From positions 1-15,715 of the forward strand of contig JAGCAV010000305.1 of the NCBI GenBank assembly GCA_017652545.1: a DNA stretch of 15,715 nt, given 5' to 3'. Positions within the stretch are counted from its first letter, which is position 1; each line of letters begins with the position of its first letter. Of the stretch, positions 6,862-14,633 are shown piece by piece. The notes beneath the pieces were generated by a model. It was not told the origin of the DNA and did not search any database. It saw only the letters and a program-made list of their open reading frames with translations. The position numbers and the translations under genes are program-made. Origin of the DNA: Lachnospiraceae bacterium (GTDB lineage Bacteria; Bacillota_A; Clostridia; Lachnospirales; Lachnospiraceae).

Positions 6862-7701
6862 TTACGGCTGCACGAGGCAGTCATGCCACATGAGCATCTG
6901 CATGATCTCATCCGTGTAATTGTCCGGATGAGCCAGGAAATCAAATGCTTCCGGAGTCTCGCAGAAACTTTTATAGACCGGCAGGCCTTCCCGGATCCCG
7001 AAATCAGGGTTGTCCTTCACTGTGGCAAATCTGGCTGCCGGAAGATTGCTGTAACGCTTATTGTATGCAAAGCTGATCCCCTCGCTGCCGCGGGAGATGT
7101 ATACGCCCATGCCATGATAATGCCTGACAGGATCATAATGGATCGGACACGGTACATACGCAAGATTGGAGAACACTAAAGGCCCGCTCCCGATGTTGAC
7201 GGAGCAGTGTCCGTAATCGGGCGGGACCAGAAGCGTTCTTCCCTCCGGGACGGTTACCAGGATCAGGTCTTCCACCTTTGCCTGCCCGGGATCGGGATCA
7301 TCGAAATCCGGTGATTTTTGCAGGACATAGAGAGCAGTTCCCTTCAGGACCTCGTAGACTTCGGCGTAAGTGTTCTTCTTTTCGGGTGTCCACCCGTGAT
7401 AGTGACCGGAAGTCTTTTTGCATTCCCCGCCGATCAGACCGGGCATCACGATGGTGATGTCATACCGGTACTGATGGCTCTGTAAAAGAGGCTGATCCTG
7501 CGGGAAGGCAATGTCACGGTAAACATCGTAAAACGCTTCCCCGGCCCTGTCTGTCAGGCCGGTCTCATCCATGAGAAGGCCCGTCATCTGTCCTGCTGTT
7601 TTTCGCGAATAGCCGCCATATTTCAGCGAACCGCCGATCGTTAACATGCCGGAGGCCTCATCCATATAAAGAGGGAGGCCGCTGTTTTTCAGTTCAATCA
7701 T
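6862..7701 (-). CDS. Cupin-type (archaeal-type) glucose-6-phosphate isomerase
   Basis: This 279-residue protein matches the metal-dependent cupin phosphoglucose isomerases first known from Thermococcales, unrelated to the common SIS-type PGI. It interconverts glucose-6-phosphate and fructose-6-phosphate. The metal ligands are visible: His100 and His102 in SGHYHGW, Glu114 in YAEVYEVLKG, and His165 in VPPDYGHCSVNIG, matching His88, His90, Glu97 and His136 of the Pyrococcus enzyme. Relative to the archaeal motif there is an insertion of about five residues between His102 and Glu114. The protein is also longer than the roughly 190-residue archaeal enzymes, with extra C-terminal sequence after residue 190. 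A strong promoter lies upstream; the ribosome binding site is weak (CGGAG, about 12-14 nt away). As first gene of the operon it would supply fructose-6-phosphate to HxlB. Family call is firm; activity on another sugar phosphate cannot be excluded. Confidence 0.88.
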   Translation of the reverse strand: MIELKNSGLPLYMDEASGMLTIGGSLKYGGYSRKTAGQMTGLLMDETGLTDRAGEAFYDVYRDIAFPQDQPLLQSHQYRYDITIVMPGLIGGECKKTSGHYHGWTPEKKNTYAEVYEVLKGTALYVLQKSPDFDDPDPGQAKVEDLILVTVPEGRTLLVPPDYGHCSVNIGSGPLVFSNLAYVPCPIHYDPVRHYHGMGVYISRGSEGISFAYNKRYSNLPAARFATVKDNPDFGIREGLPVYKSFCETPEAFDFLAHPDNYTDEIMQMLMWHDCLVQP

Positions 7702-7734
7702 ATCTGACCATGCTCCGTTTCTTTGGATGCTCGC

Positions 7735-7763
7735 ATTTTACTGTTATTCTATCGTTTTTTCAA
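7735..7763 (-). promoter_or_regulatory. Sigma-A promoter of the PGI-hxlA-hxlB operon
   Basis: On the minus strand TTGAAA (7758-7763) and TAAAAT (7735-7740) are separated by exactly 17 bp. Transcription would start near 7728, about 27 nt ahead of the ATG at 7701. No second promoter is needed for the closely packed genes downstream. Confidence 0.7.
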
Positions 7764-7786
7764 GGAAAATCACAGAGCTGATCAGA

Positions 7787-7799
7787 ATCCGCTGCGGAT
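7787..7799. promoter_or_regulatory. Palindrome between divergent promoters, possible regulator site
   Basis: ATCCGC and GCGGAT form two perfect 6-bp arms around a single T. The site is about 24 bp upstream of the -35 box of the PGI operon and about 27 bp upstream of the -35 box of the divergent phosphatase gene. That position would suit an activator, but no T-tract or regulator gene helps define its role. Confidence 0.35.
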
Positions 7800-7825
7800 A
7801 CAAGCTTTATTCCGATAAGGATTCG

Positions 7826-7854
7826 TTGCATCACATAGTCCATGAATATATAAT
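7826..7854 (+). promoter_or_regulatory. Sigma-A promoter of the phosphatase-GNAT-phosphatase operon
   Basis: TTGCAT (7826-7831) and a consensus TATAAT (7849-7854) are separated by 17 bp. Transcription would start near 7861, leaving a leader of about 68 nt before the phosphatase start at 7929. That leader contains a 13-codon open frame. Confidence 0.7.
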
Positions 7855-7890
7855 GATTCCTGAAGACCGCATAACCTGGAACCGAAGGAT

Positions 7891-7932
7891 ATGAACACTC
7901 CGGATTTAGCATTTTATCGGGCAATATCATGA
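7891..7932 (+). CDS. Possible 13-codon leader peptide overlapping the phosphatase start
   Basis: An ATG at 7891 opens a frame encoding MNTPDLAFYRAIS, whose TGA stop overlaps the phosphatase ATG at 7929 as ATGA. GAAGG precedes it but is only about two bases from the ATG, closer than ideal. The phosphatase ATG has almost no ribosome binding site of its own, so translation by coupling from this leader is plausible. It may also be chance. Confidence 0.3.
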   Translation: MNTPDLAFYRAIS

Positions 7933-9773
7933 AAAAGAAAAGAACGATCGCGGGCGGGTTTTTAAAGTGGCTGCTTATCATCGTTACAGTCGCGTTTGCA
8001 TTTTCCCTTGTGTTTTCATGGATCATCCAGACCGGGATGTCCAGAGACAATGCCGCTACACTGCTGAGAATCAATATCGAAGATGTCCGCCAGGATATCA
8101 TTGACGCATCAGATCATAATCTCCTTGAGCTGACAACGCAGATCGCGAACATCCTGGACAAGCATACGGGAGAGGTCACCGCCAAATATCTGGAAGACCT
8201 TATGAAGTCATATGATGTTGCTGAGATCAATGTGATTGATGACAAAGGAATCATCACAGCAACGACCTATCCCGATTTTCTCGGCTTTGATATGCGGGAG
8301 GGGGAGCAGTCATCAGAATTCATGGTCCTGCTGGAAGGAGATGAAGACGCCTATGTACAGAGCTACAGGCCTATTACCTATGACAGCACGATCTCCAGGA
8401 AATATGCAGCGGTGACGCTGAAACGCGGCGGCTTTGTTCAGGTTGCCTATGATGCGGAACGTTTTCAGCGGGATATTGACAGACGGGTCGTCGGGGTCAC
8501 CAGGAACCGCCATGTAGGAGAAAAAGGGTGCATTATTGCAGCCAACGAGAACTGGCTCATTGTCAGTGACCGTTTTCAGAACGAGGGAAAAAACCTGGAT
8601 GTAACAGGGATCTGGATCGACAGGGAGACCATGCCGGAATGGGAGATCTTTTCTGCTGAAGTGTACGGGGAAAAATGCTGGTGCATGTACACATTTACAG
8701 AAGGATACTATATCATCTCGGTCATGCTCGTGGACGAGGTCGTGCTTTCGCGGGACGCCTCCGTCGGCATGACGGCCGTAATGGATGTTCTCGTATTTGT
8801 GGCACTGTTCGCGCTGGTTGCGATCCTGGTACATCAACTGGTCATTAAGAATATCAATAAGGTGAATCATTCTCTGTCCAGGATCACGGACGGTGACCTG
8901 GATGTGGTGGTCGATGTCCGTTCCAACGTGGAGTTTTCCTCCCTTTCAGACGACATCAACTCTACCGTATCAACACTGAAGAAATACATAGCGGAAGCGG
9001 CAGCAAGGATCGATCAGGAACTCGAATTTGCCAGAGCCATTCAGCTTTCCGTCCTGCCGCGGACTTTCCCGGCTTTTCCGGATCGGACTGACTTTGATAT
9101 CTATGCCTCCATGGATCCTGCGAAGGAGGTGGGAGGAGATTTCTATGATTTCTTCCTGGTGGATGATGATCATCTGGCCCTTGTGATCGCGGATGTCTCC
9201 GGCAAGGGGATCCCGGCGGCACTGTTTATGATGACAGCCAAGACCCTGATCAAAAACCTTGCACAGGCGGGAGGCGATCCTTCTCAGATCCTGTATGGCG
9301 CGAATATGGAACTGTGTGAGGGAAACGACGCGGAACTGTTTGTTACCGTCTGGCTTGCCATTGTTGAGCTTTCCACCGGGAAGGGGGTTGCGGCTAACGC
9401 CGGACATGAACATCCTGCCATCCGGAGGGCAGGAGGCAGCTATGAACTGAGTGTATACCGCCATTCTCCCCCGCTTGGAACCATGAAGGGGATCCGTTTC
9501 ACGGAGCATACGTTCCGGATGCATCCAGGAGACAGCCTGTTCGTCTATACCGACGGTGTGGCGGAAGCCACGAACCTGAATAATGAACTGTTCGGAACGG
9601 AGCGGATGCTGGAAACACTGAATCAAAATGCGGACGCCATGCCGGAAGAGCTGATCCGGCAGATGAGGGAGGGCATTGACAGCTTTGCCGGTGACGCGCC
9701 TCAGTTTGACGACATCACGATGCTTTGTTTTCACTACAAATCAGAAAGAGGGCATGGCAATGAACTATCATAA
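7929..9773 (+). CDS. Membrane sensor with HAMP and PPM/SpoIIE-type serine phosphatase domain
   Basis: This 614-residue protein has a complete sensor-phosphatase layout: a transmembrane helix at about 14-33, an extracellular sensor region of about 245 residues with Cache-like sequence, a second helix at about 281-304, a HAMP-like linker to about 357, then a PPM-type phosphatase domain (about 385-603). Metal-binding acidic residues are in place: Asp404 in EVGGDFYD, Asp422 in IADVSGKG, Asp542 in VYTDGVAEA and Asp594/Asp595 in QFDDITM. Relatives (RsbU, RsbP, SpoIIE) dephosphorylate anti-anti-sigma (STAS) proteins and so control a sigma factor. No STAS or anti-sigma kinase gene lies in the window, so the target is elsewhere. 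The start is ATG 7929 at an ATGA junction with a small leader frame. It overlaps the GNAT gene by 14 bp and shares its operon with a second phosphatase. Confidence 0.93.
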   Translation: MKKKRTIAGGFLKWLLIIVTVAFAFSLVFSWIIQTGMSRDNAATLLRINIEDVRQDIIDASDHNLLELTTQIANILDKHTGEVTAKYLEDLMKSYDVAEINVIDDKGIITATTYPDFLGFDMREGEQSSEFMVLLEGDEDAYVQSYRPITYDSTISRKYAAVTLKRGGFVQVAYDAERFQRDIDRRVVGVTRNRHVGEKGCIIAANENWLIVSDRFQNEGKNLDVTGIWIDRETMPEWEIFSAEVYGEKCWCMYTFTEGYYIISVMLVDEVVLSRDASVGMTAVMDVLVFVALFALVAILVHQLVIKNINKVNHSLSRITDGDLDVVVDVRSNVEFSSLSDDINSTVSTLKKYIAEAAARIDQELEFARAIQLSVLPRTFPAFPDRTDFDIYASMDPAKEVGGDFYDFFLVDDDHLALVIADVSGKGIPAALFMMTAKTLIKNLAQAGGDPSQILYGANMELCEGNDAELFVTVWLAIVELSTGKGVAANAGHEHPAIRRAGGSYELSVYRHSPPLGTMKGIRFTEHTFRMHPGDSLFVYTDGVAEATNLNNELFGTERMLETLNQNADAMPEELIRQMREGIDSFAGDAPQFDDITMLCFHYKSERGHGNELS

Positions 9774-10308
9774 GACAATAACGCTGAAGGACGGCAGGAT
9801 CTGCGTCCTTCGCGGCGGCATGGAAGAGGACGCGCAGGCACTGCTGGACATCTTTATTCTGACTCACGCGCAGACCGAGTTCCTGGTCGATTATCCGGAT
9901 GAGATCACGTTCACAGCAGAGCAGGAGACGCAGTTCCTGAAAGAAAAGGCTGAGAGTGAGAATGAGATCGAGATTCTCGCGGAGGCGGACGGACGTGTCA
10001 TCGGATCAGCCGGGATCTGGTGTATCCGGGACAGAGAAAAGCTCAGGCACCGGGCGGGGTTTGGGATCGGCATCGATCAGGTCTTCTGGGGCCTTGGTAT
10101 TGGCCGGGCGCTGACAGAAGCCTGTATCGAATGCGCCAGAGCAGCGGGCTATGCCCAGCTTGAACTGGACGTACTTGCCGATAATGAAAAGGCCCTTGCA
10201 TTGTACAGGAGCCTGGGTTTTACGGAATACGGCAGAAATCCACGCGGTATGCACTTGCGTGCAGGCGGATATCATGAGCTGGTACTCATGCGTCTGGAGC
10301 TGGACTGA
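9760..10308 (+). CDS. GNAT-family N-acetyltransferase
   Basis: This protein of 182 residues is a single GNAT domain, which transfers an acetyl group from acetyl-CoA to an amine. Acetyl-CoA binding motif A is visible as FWGLGIGRALTEACIECARAAG (about 109-130), split here as FWGLGIG and the following helix. It is followed by the motif B strand LELDVLADNEKALALYRSLGF (133-153), of which ADNEKALALY is typical. The C-terminus, GGYHELVLMRLEL, matches the family's last strand. The frame is open further upstream, but AGAGGG sits seven bases before the ATG at 9760 and only one base before the ATG at 9754, so 9760 is preferred. The gene overlaps the upstream phosphatase by 14 bp and precedes the second phosphatase by 45 bp. 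Acceptor unknown; small molecule or protein N-terminus are both possible. Confidence 0.88.
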   Translation: MNYHKTITLKDGRICVLRGGMEEDAQALLDIFILTHAQTEFLVDYPDEITFTAEQETQFLKEKAESENEIEILAEADGRVIGSAGIWCIRDREKLRHRAGFGIGIDQVFWGLGIGRALTEACIECARAAGYAQLELDVLADNEKALALYRSLGFTEYGRNPRGMHLRAGGYHELVLMRLELD

Positions 10309-10353
10309 CCGCAGCTTTCGTAAAAACGCTGTTTCAAAGAAGGATGAATTCAG

Positions 10354-12207
10354 ATGAAACTGACAAAGAAGAAAAAGAGAGGCCTTTCCGCACAGATCAA
10401 TTACCTGATCGTGATGGGCGTGTTGATAGCCGGGGTGATCACCTATTTTTTCCAGTACAGGTATACCGAAAAAGAAGTCAGTGACATTGCGGGAAAGCAG
10501 GCGGCGTATGCCGTGCTGGAGACAATCTCTGCCGTGAAGGAGTATCCGGCATACAAGTGGCTTCTTTCCTACTGGCAGGAGAATGCCGGTCAGCTGGATG
10601 TGGAGTATGAGGCCGGTTTTGAAAAAGGCAGTGCCACCGAACAAAAGCGGATCCTGTTTTCCGAGCGGTATCCGACACTTCAGATCCGCTATCTGAACCA
10701 GGAAGAGGTCGAGGCGCTTCCTGATGAGGACCAGAAGCTGTATGCGGAGATTGCCTACTCCTGGATCCTGACCCGCGTAAATGAGACGAAGCGGAACCTG
10801 GGCTGTGATTTCCTGTTCGTAGCCGCGACCGGTACAGAGGCGTCCGGTCATCCCTATGAGACACAGTGTTATCTTATGAGCGGAGCCGATCCGGATTCCA
10901 GAAGAGGAACGGAGTACCAGGATGCGTATGTACTGGGGGTGACGGTACCTGTCGACGGGAACAGCAGTACCGTTTCCGCCATGAGAGATGCGGTGGAAAC
11001 GAAATTGCAGGAAGGTCCTCAGCTCAGGAAGACTTTCGCGGAAGACCTGAAGGATGCCGGCAATTATCTTGATTACTATGAGTGTATGGATCTGATCGGG
11101 GATCAGGCATACCTTGCAGGCGCTGCCTACAAGGTGAAAGACCTGAAGTCTCAGATTCACGCCAAATCCCTGAAGAATACGCTTCTTGGGGCTCTTTACC
11201 AGTTTCTGCTGCTGCAGCTGGTGATGAGGCATGTGATCCTGTATGTCATTCATCCGCTCAAGAAGATTCTCCTGAGCATCCGTCAGTACACAGAGTCAAG
11301 GGACAGCGGGGCGGTCCGTCAGGATATGACTACAATTCTGTCCGGAAGGAATTCGATGGCGATCCGCGAGAATGAGATCGGGCAGCTTGCAGAGGACTTT
11401 ACCGATCTGACAGAGAAGATGGATGATTATGTGGAACAGATCACGACGGTCACATCACAGAAAGAGAGATATGAGACGGAACTGAACATCGCCGTGCAGA
11501 TCCAGGAGCAGGTGCTGCCGAAGGAACTGATCGTTCCCCCGGGAGACTTTTCATTTGACGTGCATGCCATGATGGCGCCGGCCAGAGAGGTGGGCGGTGA
11601 TTTCTATGACTATTTCTTTGTGGATCAGGATCATCTGGCGCTGGTCATCGGAGATGTCTCTGACAAGGGGATTCCTGCCGCGCTGTTCATGATGATCACG
11701 AAAACGCTGATCAACATCTATGCAAGGATGGGAGAGAGCCCTTCCGGGATCATGTCCCATGTCAATGACCAGCTGAGTGAGAACAATGCAGCAGGGTATT
11801 TTGCGACGGTATGGTTTGCTCTGATCGATCTTACAACCGGGGCAGGCGTATCAGTCAATGCCGGTCATGAAAACCCGGCGGTGTGCAGGGACGGCGGTTC
11901 TTATGAACTGATCCGGTACAAGCATGACATGGTGGTCGGCATACTGCCCGGTCTCACATACAGGGAACACGCATTTCAGATGAACCCCGGAGATAAGCTG
12001 TTTGTTTACACAGACGGCGTGCCGGAAGCAGTCAATACAGCGAACGAACAGTTCGGTACAGGCAGGATGCTGGAGGTGCTGAACCGGAACAGGGAGGCCG
12101 GACCAAAGGAACTCCTTGAACGTATGAAAGAGGAGATCGATGCCTTTGCCGGGGAAGCGCCTCAGTTTGATGACACGACAATGCTGTATTTTTGCTATAA
12201 ACAGTAA
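10354..12207 (+). CDS. Second membrane-anchored PPM/SpoIIE-type serine phosphatase
   Basis: This 617-residue paralogue of the protein at 7929 has the same plan with a different sensor. A transmembrane helix at about 16-33 is followed by a charged extracellular domain (about 34-275) that shows no clear Cache pattern, a second helix at about 276-297, a HAMP-like and coiled-coil linker (298-390), and the phosphatase domain (about 400-615). Metal ligands are conserved: Asp416 in EVGGDFYDYF, Asp434 in IGDVSDKG, Asp554 in VYTDGVPEA and Asp606/Asp607 in QFDDTTM. The second motif reads DVSDKG where the partner has DVSGKG. The start is backed by AAGAAGGA nine bases upstream. It lies 45 bp after the GNAT gene, very likely in the same transcript, and ends 16 bp from the convergent lipase-like gene. 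It probably signals to the same kind of STAS target from another stimulus. Confidence 0.92.
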   Translation: MKLTKKKKRGLSAQINYLIVMGVLIAGVITYFFQYRYTEKEVSDIAGKQAAYAVLETISAVKEYPAYKWLLSYWQENAGQLDVEYEAGFEKGSATEQKRILFSERYPTLQIRYLNQEEVEALPDEDQKLYAEIAYSWILTRVNETKRNLGCDFLFVAATGTEASGHPYETQCYLMSGADPDSRRGTEYQDAYVLGVTVPVDGNSSTVSAMRDAVETKLQEGPQLRKTFAEDLKDAGNYLDYYECMDLIGDQAYLAGAAYKVKDLKSQIHAKSLKNTLLGALYQFLLLQLVMRHVILYVIHPLKKILLSIRQYTESRDSGAVRQDMTTILSGRNSMAIRENEIGQLAEDFTDLTEKMDDYVEQITTVTSQKERYETELNIAVQIQEQVLPKELIVPPGDFSFDVHAMMAPAREVGGDFYDYFFVDQDHLALVIGDVSDKGIPAALFMMITKTLINIYARMGESPSGIMSHVNDQLSENNAAGYFATVWFALIDLTTGAGVSVNAGHENPAVCRDGGSYELIRYKHDMVVGILPGLTYREHAFQMNPGDKLFVYTDGVPEAVNTANEQFGTGRMLEVLNRNREAGPKELLERMKEEIDAFAGEAPQFDDTTMLYFCYKQ

Positions 12208-12237
12208 CCGTCCCCTGCCCGGTTTATTCAGACGGTT
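12206..12237. terminator. Hairpin spanning the two convergent stop codons
   Basis: AACCGTC (12206-12212) pairs with GACGGTT (12231-12237) across an 18-nt loop, covering the phosphatase stop (12205-12207) and the lipase-like gene's stop (12224-12226). It could serve both genes but lacks a clear T-tract. Its first ten bases repeat part of the hairpin at 2520-2577. Confidence 0.35.
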
Positions 12238-14506
12238 CGCGGAAAGTCCTTACAGCCGCCGCAGAGAACAAAGCGACCGCAATTGCGAAGAGTGTCATTT
12301 TGAGCCATGAGAAAGTGATCTGCCTTCTGTTAAAGAACATGAAAGTGATCGCAAAAAGGATAAACAGGATGGTCGTCAGCAGGATACTGCTTTTCCTCGG
12401 ATACCGGATCGTGCCGCGCAGTGACAGCAGGAAGATCGTCAGCACGGTGAAAGACGCGCAGACAATTCTCACCATGTCGACCGCAAACAGGTGGTATGTG
12501 ACCAGCGCAGTAAGAATCGTCATGCCGGCGATGACTGTCAGGTAAGGCATGATCACGAACCATTTTGAGAAAGGCGGATGTCCTTTTTTCTCCTGGTGAC
12601 GATGCACAAGACGCACGATGATGCATCCGAGCAGGAACACGACCAGGCCGACCACCACATGGAACACCAGGCGATAGACCCGCTTCAGGCTCATGAAATA
12701 ATGCTTGGTCGCCTCAAGTTCATCATTCATGACTGCAGTCGGAGAATAATCATAACCACTGGATCCCAGAAGCGTATAATTGCCCGACAGCTCATTCGGC
12801 GATGTCGGGATCTCTTCGTCCGGTGAGACAGTGAACTCATAGCTTCCCTTGCCGATCGTCGCGAGATTGATCTTGCCTGCCTGAGTGGTCAGTTTTTCCG
12901 GGGTTATGATCAGATCATAGAACGTAACCGTGCGGCGTTTGTCTGAGTCGATCCTCACAATGTATTCCGCATTGTTCGGAAGGCTGACGATCGTGACATT
13001 TTCATTTCTCATCATGAAAACGCCCGGGTCGCGCGTATCTTCTGCGGAACCTTCCTGCAGGAGATAGGATATGTTTCCGTCTATGTCGACAGACGTGACC
13101 GGGTTTCCGTCCTTCAGGACAGTCACATCGACTGCGCCGATCACGGAAAGCCTTCTCGAAGTATGGGAACCGTTCAGGAGTCTTTGCGGATCCTCCTCCG
13201 AAAAGAGCCATCTGACATAGGTCGTCGGGAGATGCTCGAGCGCAAGATTGGCCGCAAGCGTCGCGTCCGGATCCCAGCTGCCGTCTTCGATCTGCCTCTG
13301 ATCAACTCGCAGGTGCTGTCCTACGATGAAGCCGATGTAGTCCGTAAAAATATCGATCTTCGCCTTGTCCCGGGAATTGTCCGGTTTGAGATCCTCAAAT
13401 GCGGTCGACAGCAATTCAAGAATATGGGCCTCGCTGTGATTGACAACCGCATCCGCGAGCAGATCCTGCAGTTTTTTACAGTAAATGTCACTGTCCGGGA
13501 AGAATTCTCCCAGGCTCTCCAGTATCAGGCGCAGCTGATAATTGACCTCCGGGTTGTTGCGGAAGCCCTTTCTGTCAAGACTGATTCCGACTGCATTTGC
13601 GGCAAGGGCAAACGCAGTATAATCCGCATCCGCTTCCTGGGCCGGCGTGTAGAGATCGGTTCCGTATCTTTCGTAGCCCCAGGATTGAAGGGGTACCGAA
13701 GGAACCGGATCATACTGACCGCAGATGTTGTAGATCCCTTTATATCTCACGGGCTGCCGGGTCGTTCTCGGAACACCGAAGAGGTAGGCATACACATCAT
13801 CGAATTCACCGCTCTCGATCATGTCCGCAGCCAGTATGTTGCCGACCGCTGACGCGCGTGAAAAACCGCTGACCCAGAGTTTTTTCCTTCCTTCGATTCC
13901 GTTGTCCTTCAGGTATTGCGCGAGGTGGTCTTCAAACAATCCGGCTGCCTGGCTGAAACCTTCGTGGTTTTCCCCACTGCCCACCTTGAAGTTGCTCGCC
14001 CATTCGCTGCCATAGCCCTGCCCGCAGGCAGCCGCAGCGATCACCGTACAGTCACCGATGCGCTTCATTCCGATCACACCGGACAGAGAATCTGTGGTCG
14101 GGGTCTCGTCATAGCCGAAACTGTAAATATCTGTGAACCCCGCCTGTGTGAGATAAGTCTCATACTGGGGGGCTAATTCGCCGAATTCGCTGCGGAACGC
14201 AGACAGCGTCAAACCCATGGATCCCCTGGCCATGGTTATGCTGAATTCCTCCGTGGGAAGACTGAAGAATTCGTCCGAGTACGGAAAATCCCACTCGAGC
14301 TTTTCTTCGGTGACATCCGGGAAGGGCAGGTGGATCTGCTGTACGTCATCCAACTGCTTTTCATCGGAGAAAATGACCGGGTCAGGACCGGTCCCGGACG
14401 ACTCCGCTGCAAATGATGACACTGCTGCAGAGGTATGGAGCAGGGCGATCAACAAAAAAACGATGAATATGATCCGGTTTTTACAGATGCTGGAATTGTT
14501 CTTCAT
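12224..14506 (-). CDS. Lipase-like alpha/beta hydrolase with signal peptide and five C-terminal membrane helices
   Basis: The protein has 760 residues. An N-terminal signal sequence with hydrophobic core IIFIVFLLIALLHTSAAVS (12-30) ends near FAAES. Residues 90-300 resemble class 3-type lipases: the nucleophile elbow is VSGFSRASAVGN with Ser216, a G-x-S-R-A variant, and the segment GQYDPVPSVPLQSWGYERYG carries the likely catalytic Asp266 in the family's D-x-VP context. I could not place the catalytic histidine with confidence. A region near 460-580 looks beta-rich. The C-terminal 150 residues hold about five hydrophobic helices (roughly 609-632, 648-672, 678-696, 707-725, 734-752), so the hydrolase is probably anchored and faces outward. 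I chose ATG 14506 over ATG 14557 because GAGAAGGAG lies 12 bases upstream, the signal sequence follows at once, and the promoter puts its start only about 12 nt from 14557. Substrate unknown. Confidence 0.85.
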   Translation of the reverse strand: MKNNSSICKNRIIFIVFLLIALLHTSAAVSSFAAESSGTGPDPVIFSDEKQLDDVQQIHLPFPDVTEEKLEWDFPYSDEFFSLPTEEFSITMARGSMGLTLSAFRSEFGELAPQYETYLTQAGFTDIYSFGYDETPTTDSLSGVIGMKRIGDCTVIAAAACGQGYGSEWASNFKVGSGENHEGFSQAAGLFEDHLAQYLKDNGIEGRKKLWVSGFSRASAVGNILAADMIESGEFDDVYAYLFGVPRTTRQPVRYKGIYNICGQYDPVPSVPLQSWGYERYGTDLYTPAQEADADYTAFALAANAVGISLDRKGFRNNPEVNYQLRLILESLGEFFPDSDIYCKKLQDLLADAVVNHSEAHILELLSTAFEDLKPDNSRDKAKIDIFTDYIGFIVGQHLRVDQRQIEDGSWDPDATLAANLALEHLPTTYVRWLFSEEDPQRLLNGSHTSRRLSVIGAVDVTVLKDGNPVTSVDIDGNISYLLQEGSAEDTRDPGVFMMRNENVTIVSLPNNAEYIVRIDSDKRRTVTFYDLIITPEKLTTQAGKINLATIGKGSYEFTVSPDEEIPTSPNELSGNYTLLGSSGYDYSPTAVMNDELEATKHYFMSLKRVYRLVFHVVVGLVVFLLGCIIVRLVHRHQEKKGHPPFSKWFVIMPYLTVIAGMTILTALVTYHLFAVDMVRIVCASFTVLTIFLLSLRGTIRYPRKSSILLTTILFILFAITFMFFNRRQITFSWLKMTLFAIAVALFSAAAVRTFREPSE

Positions 14507-14575
14507 GGCGGGATACCACTCCTTCTCACTCGTTACTGTACTGCGATGCGCAGCCATACCTTAACCGCTGTATTC

Positions 14576-14604
14576 ATGTTATCAGAATGAGAGATACCTT
14601 TCAA
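14576..14604 (-). promoter_or_regulatory. Sigma-A promoter of the lipase-like gene
   Basis: On the minus strand TTGAAA (14599-14604) and TAACAT (14576-14581) are separated by 17 bp. Transcription would start near 14569, about 60 nt before the ATG at 14506. This supports the shorter protein over a start at 14557. Confidence 0.6.
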
Positions 14605-14633
14605 TTGACTTTTCAGGGTTTTGAACCGGTCCG

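Noticed and set aside
8970..9734. Minus-strand open frame of 254 codons
   Set aside because: It is antisense to the catalytic domain of the first phosphatase, which is fully conserved on the plus strand.
9676..9759. Longer N-terminus of the GNAT protein starting at 9676
   Set aside because: The extension lies within the conserved end of the phosphatase gene, and a well-spaced AGAGGG precedes the ATG at 9760.
10006..11253. Minus-strand open frame of 415 codons
   Set aside because: It lies antisense to the GNAT and second phosphatase genes, both with firm family motifs; its length comes from the codon bias of those genes on the other strand.
13163..13852. Plus-strand open frame of 229 codons
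   Set aside because: It is antisense to the lipase-like gene, has no ribosome binding site and shows no recognisable motif.
14507..14557. Longer N-terminus of the lipase-like protein from the ATG at 14557
   Set aside because: The ATG lacks a spaced ribosome binding site and would sit about 12 nt from the predicted transcription start; the signal peptide fits a start at 14506.
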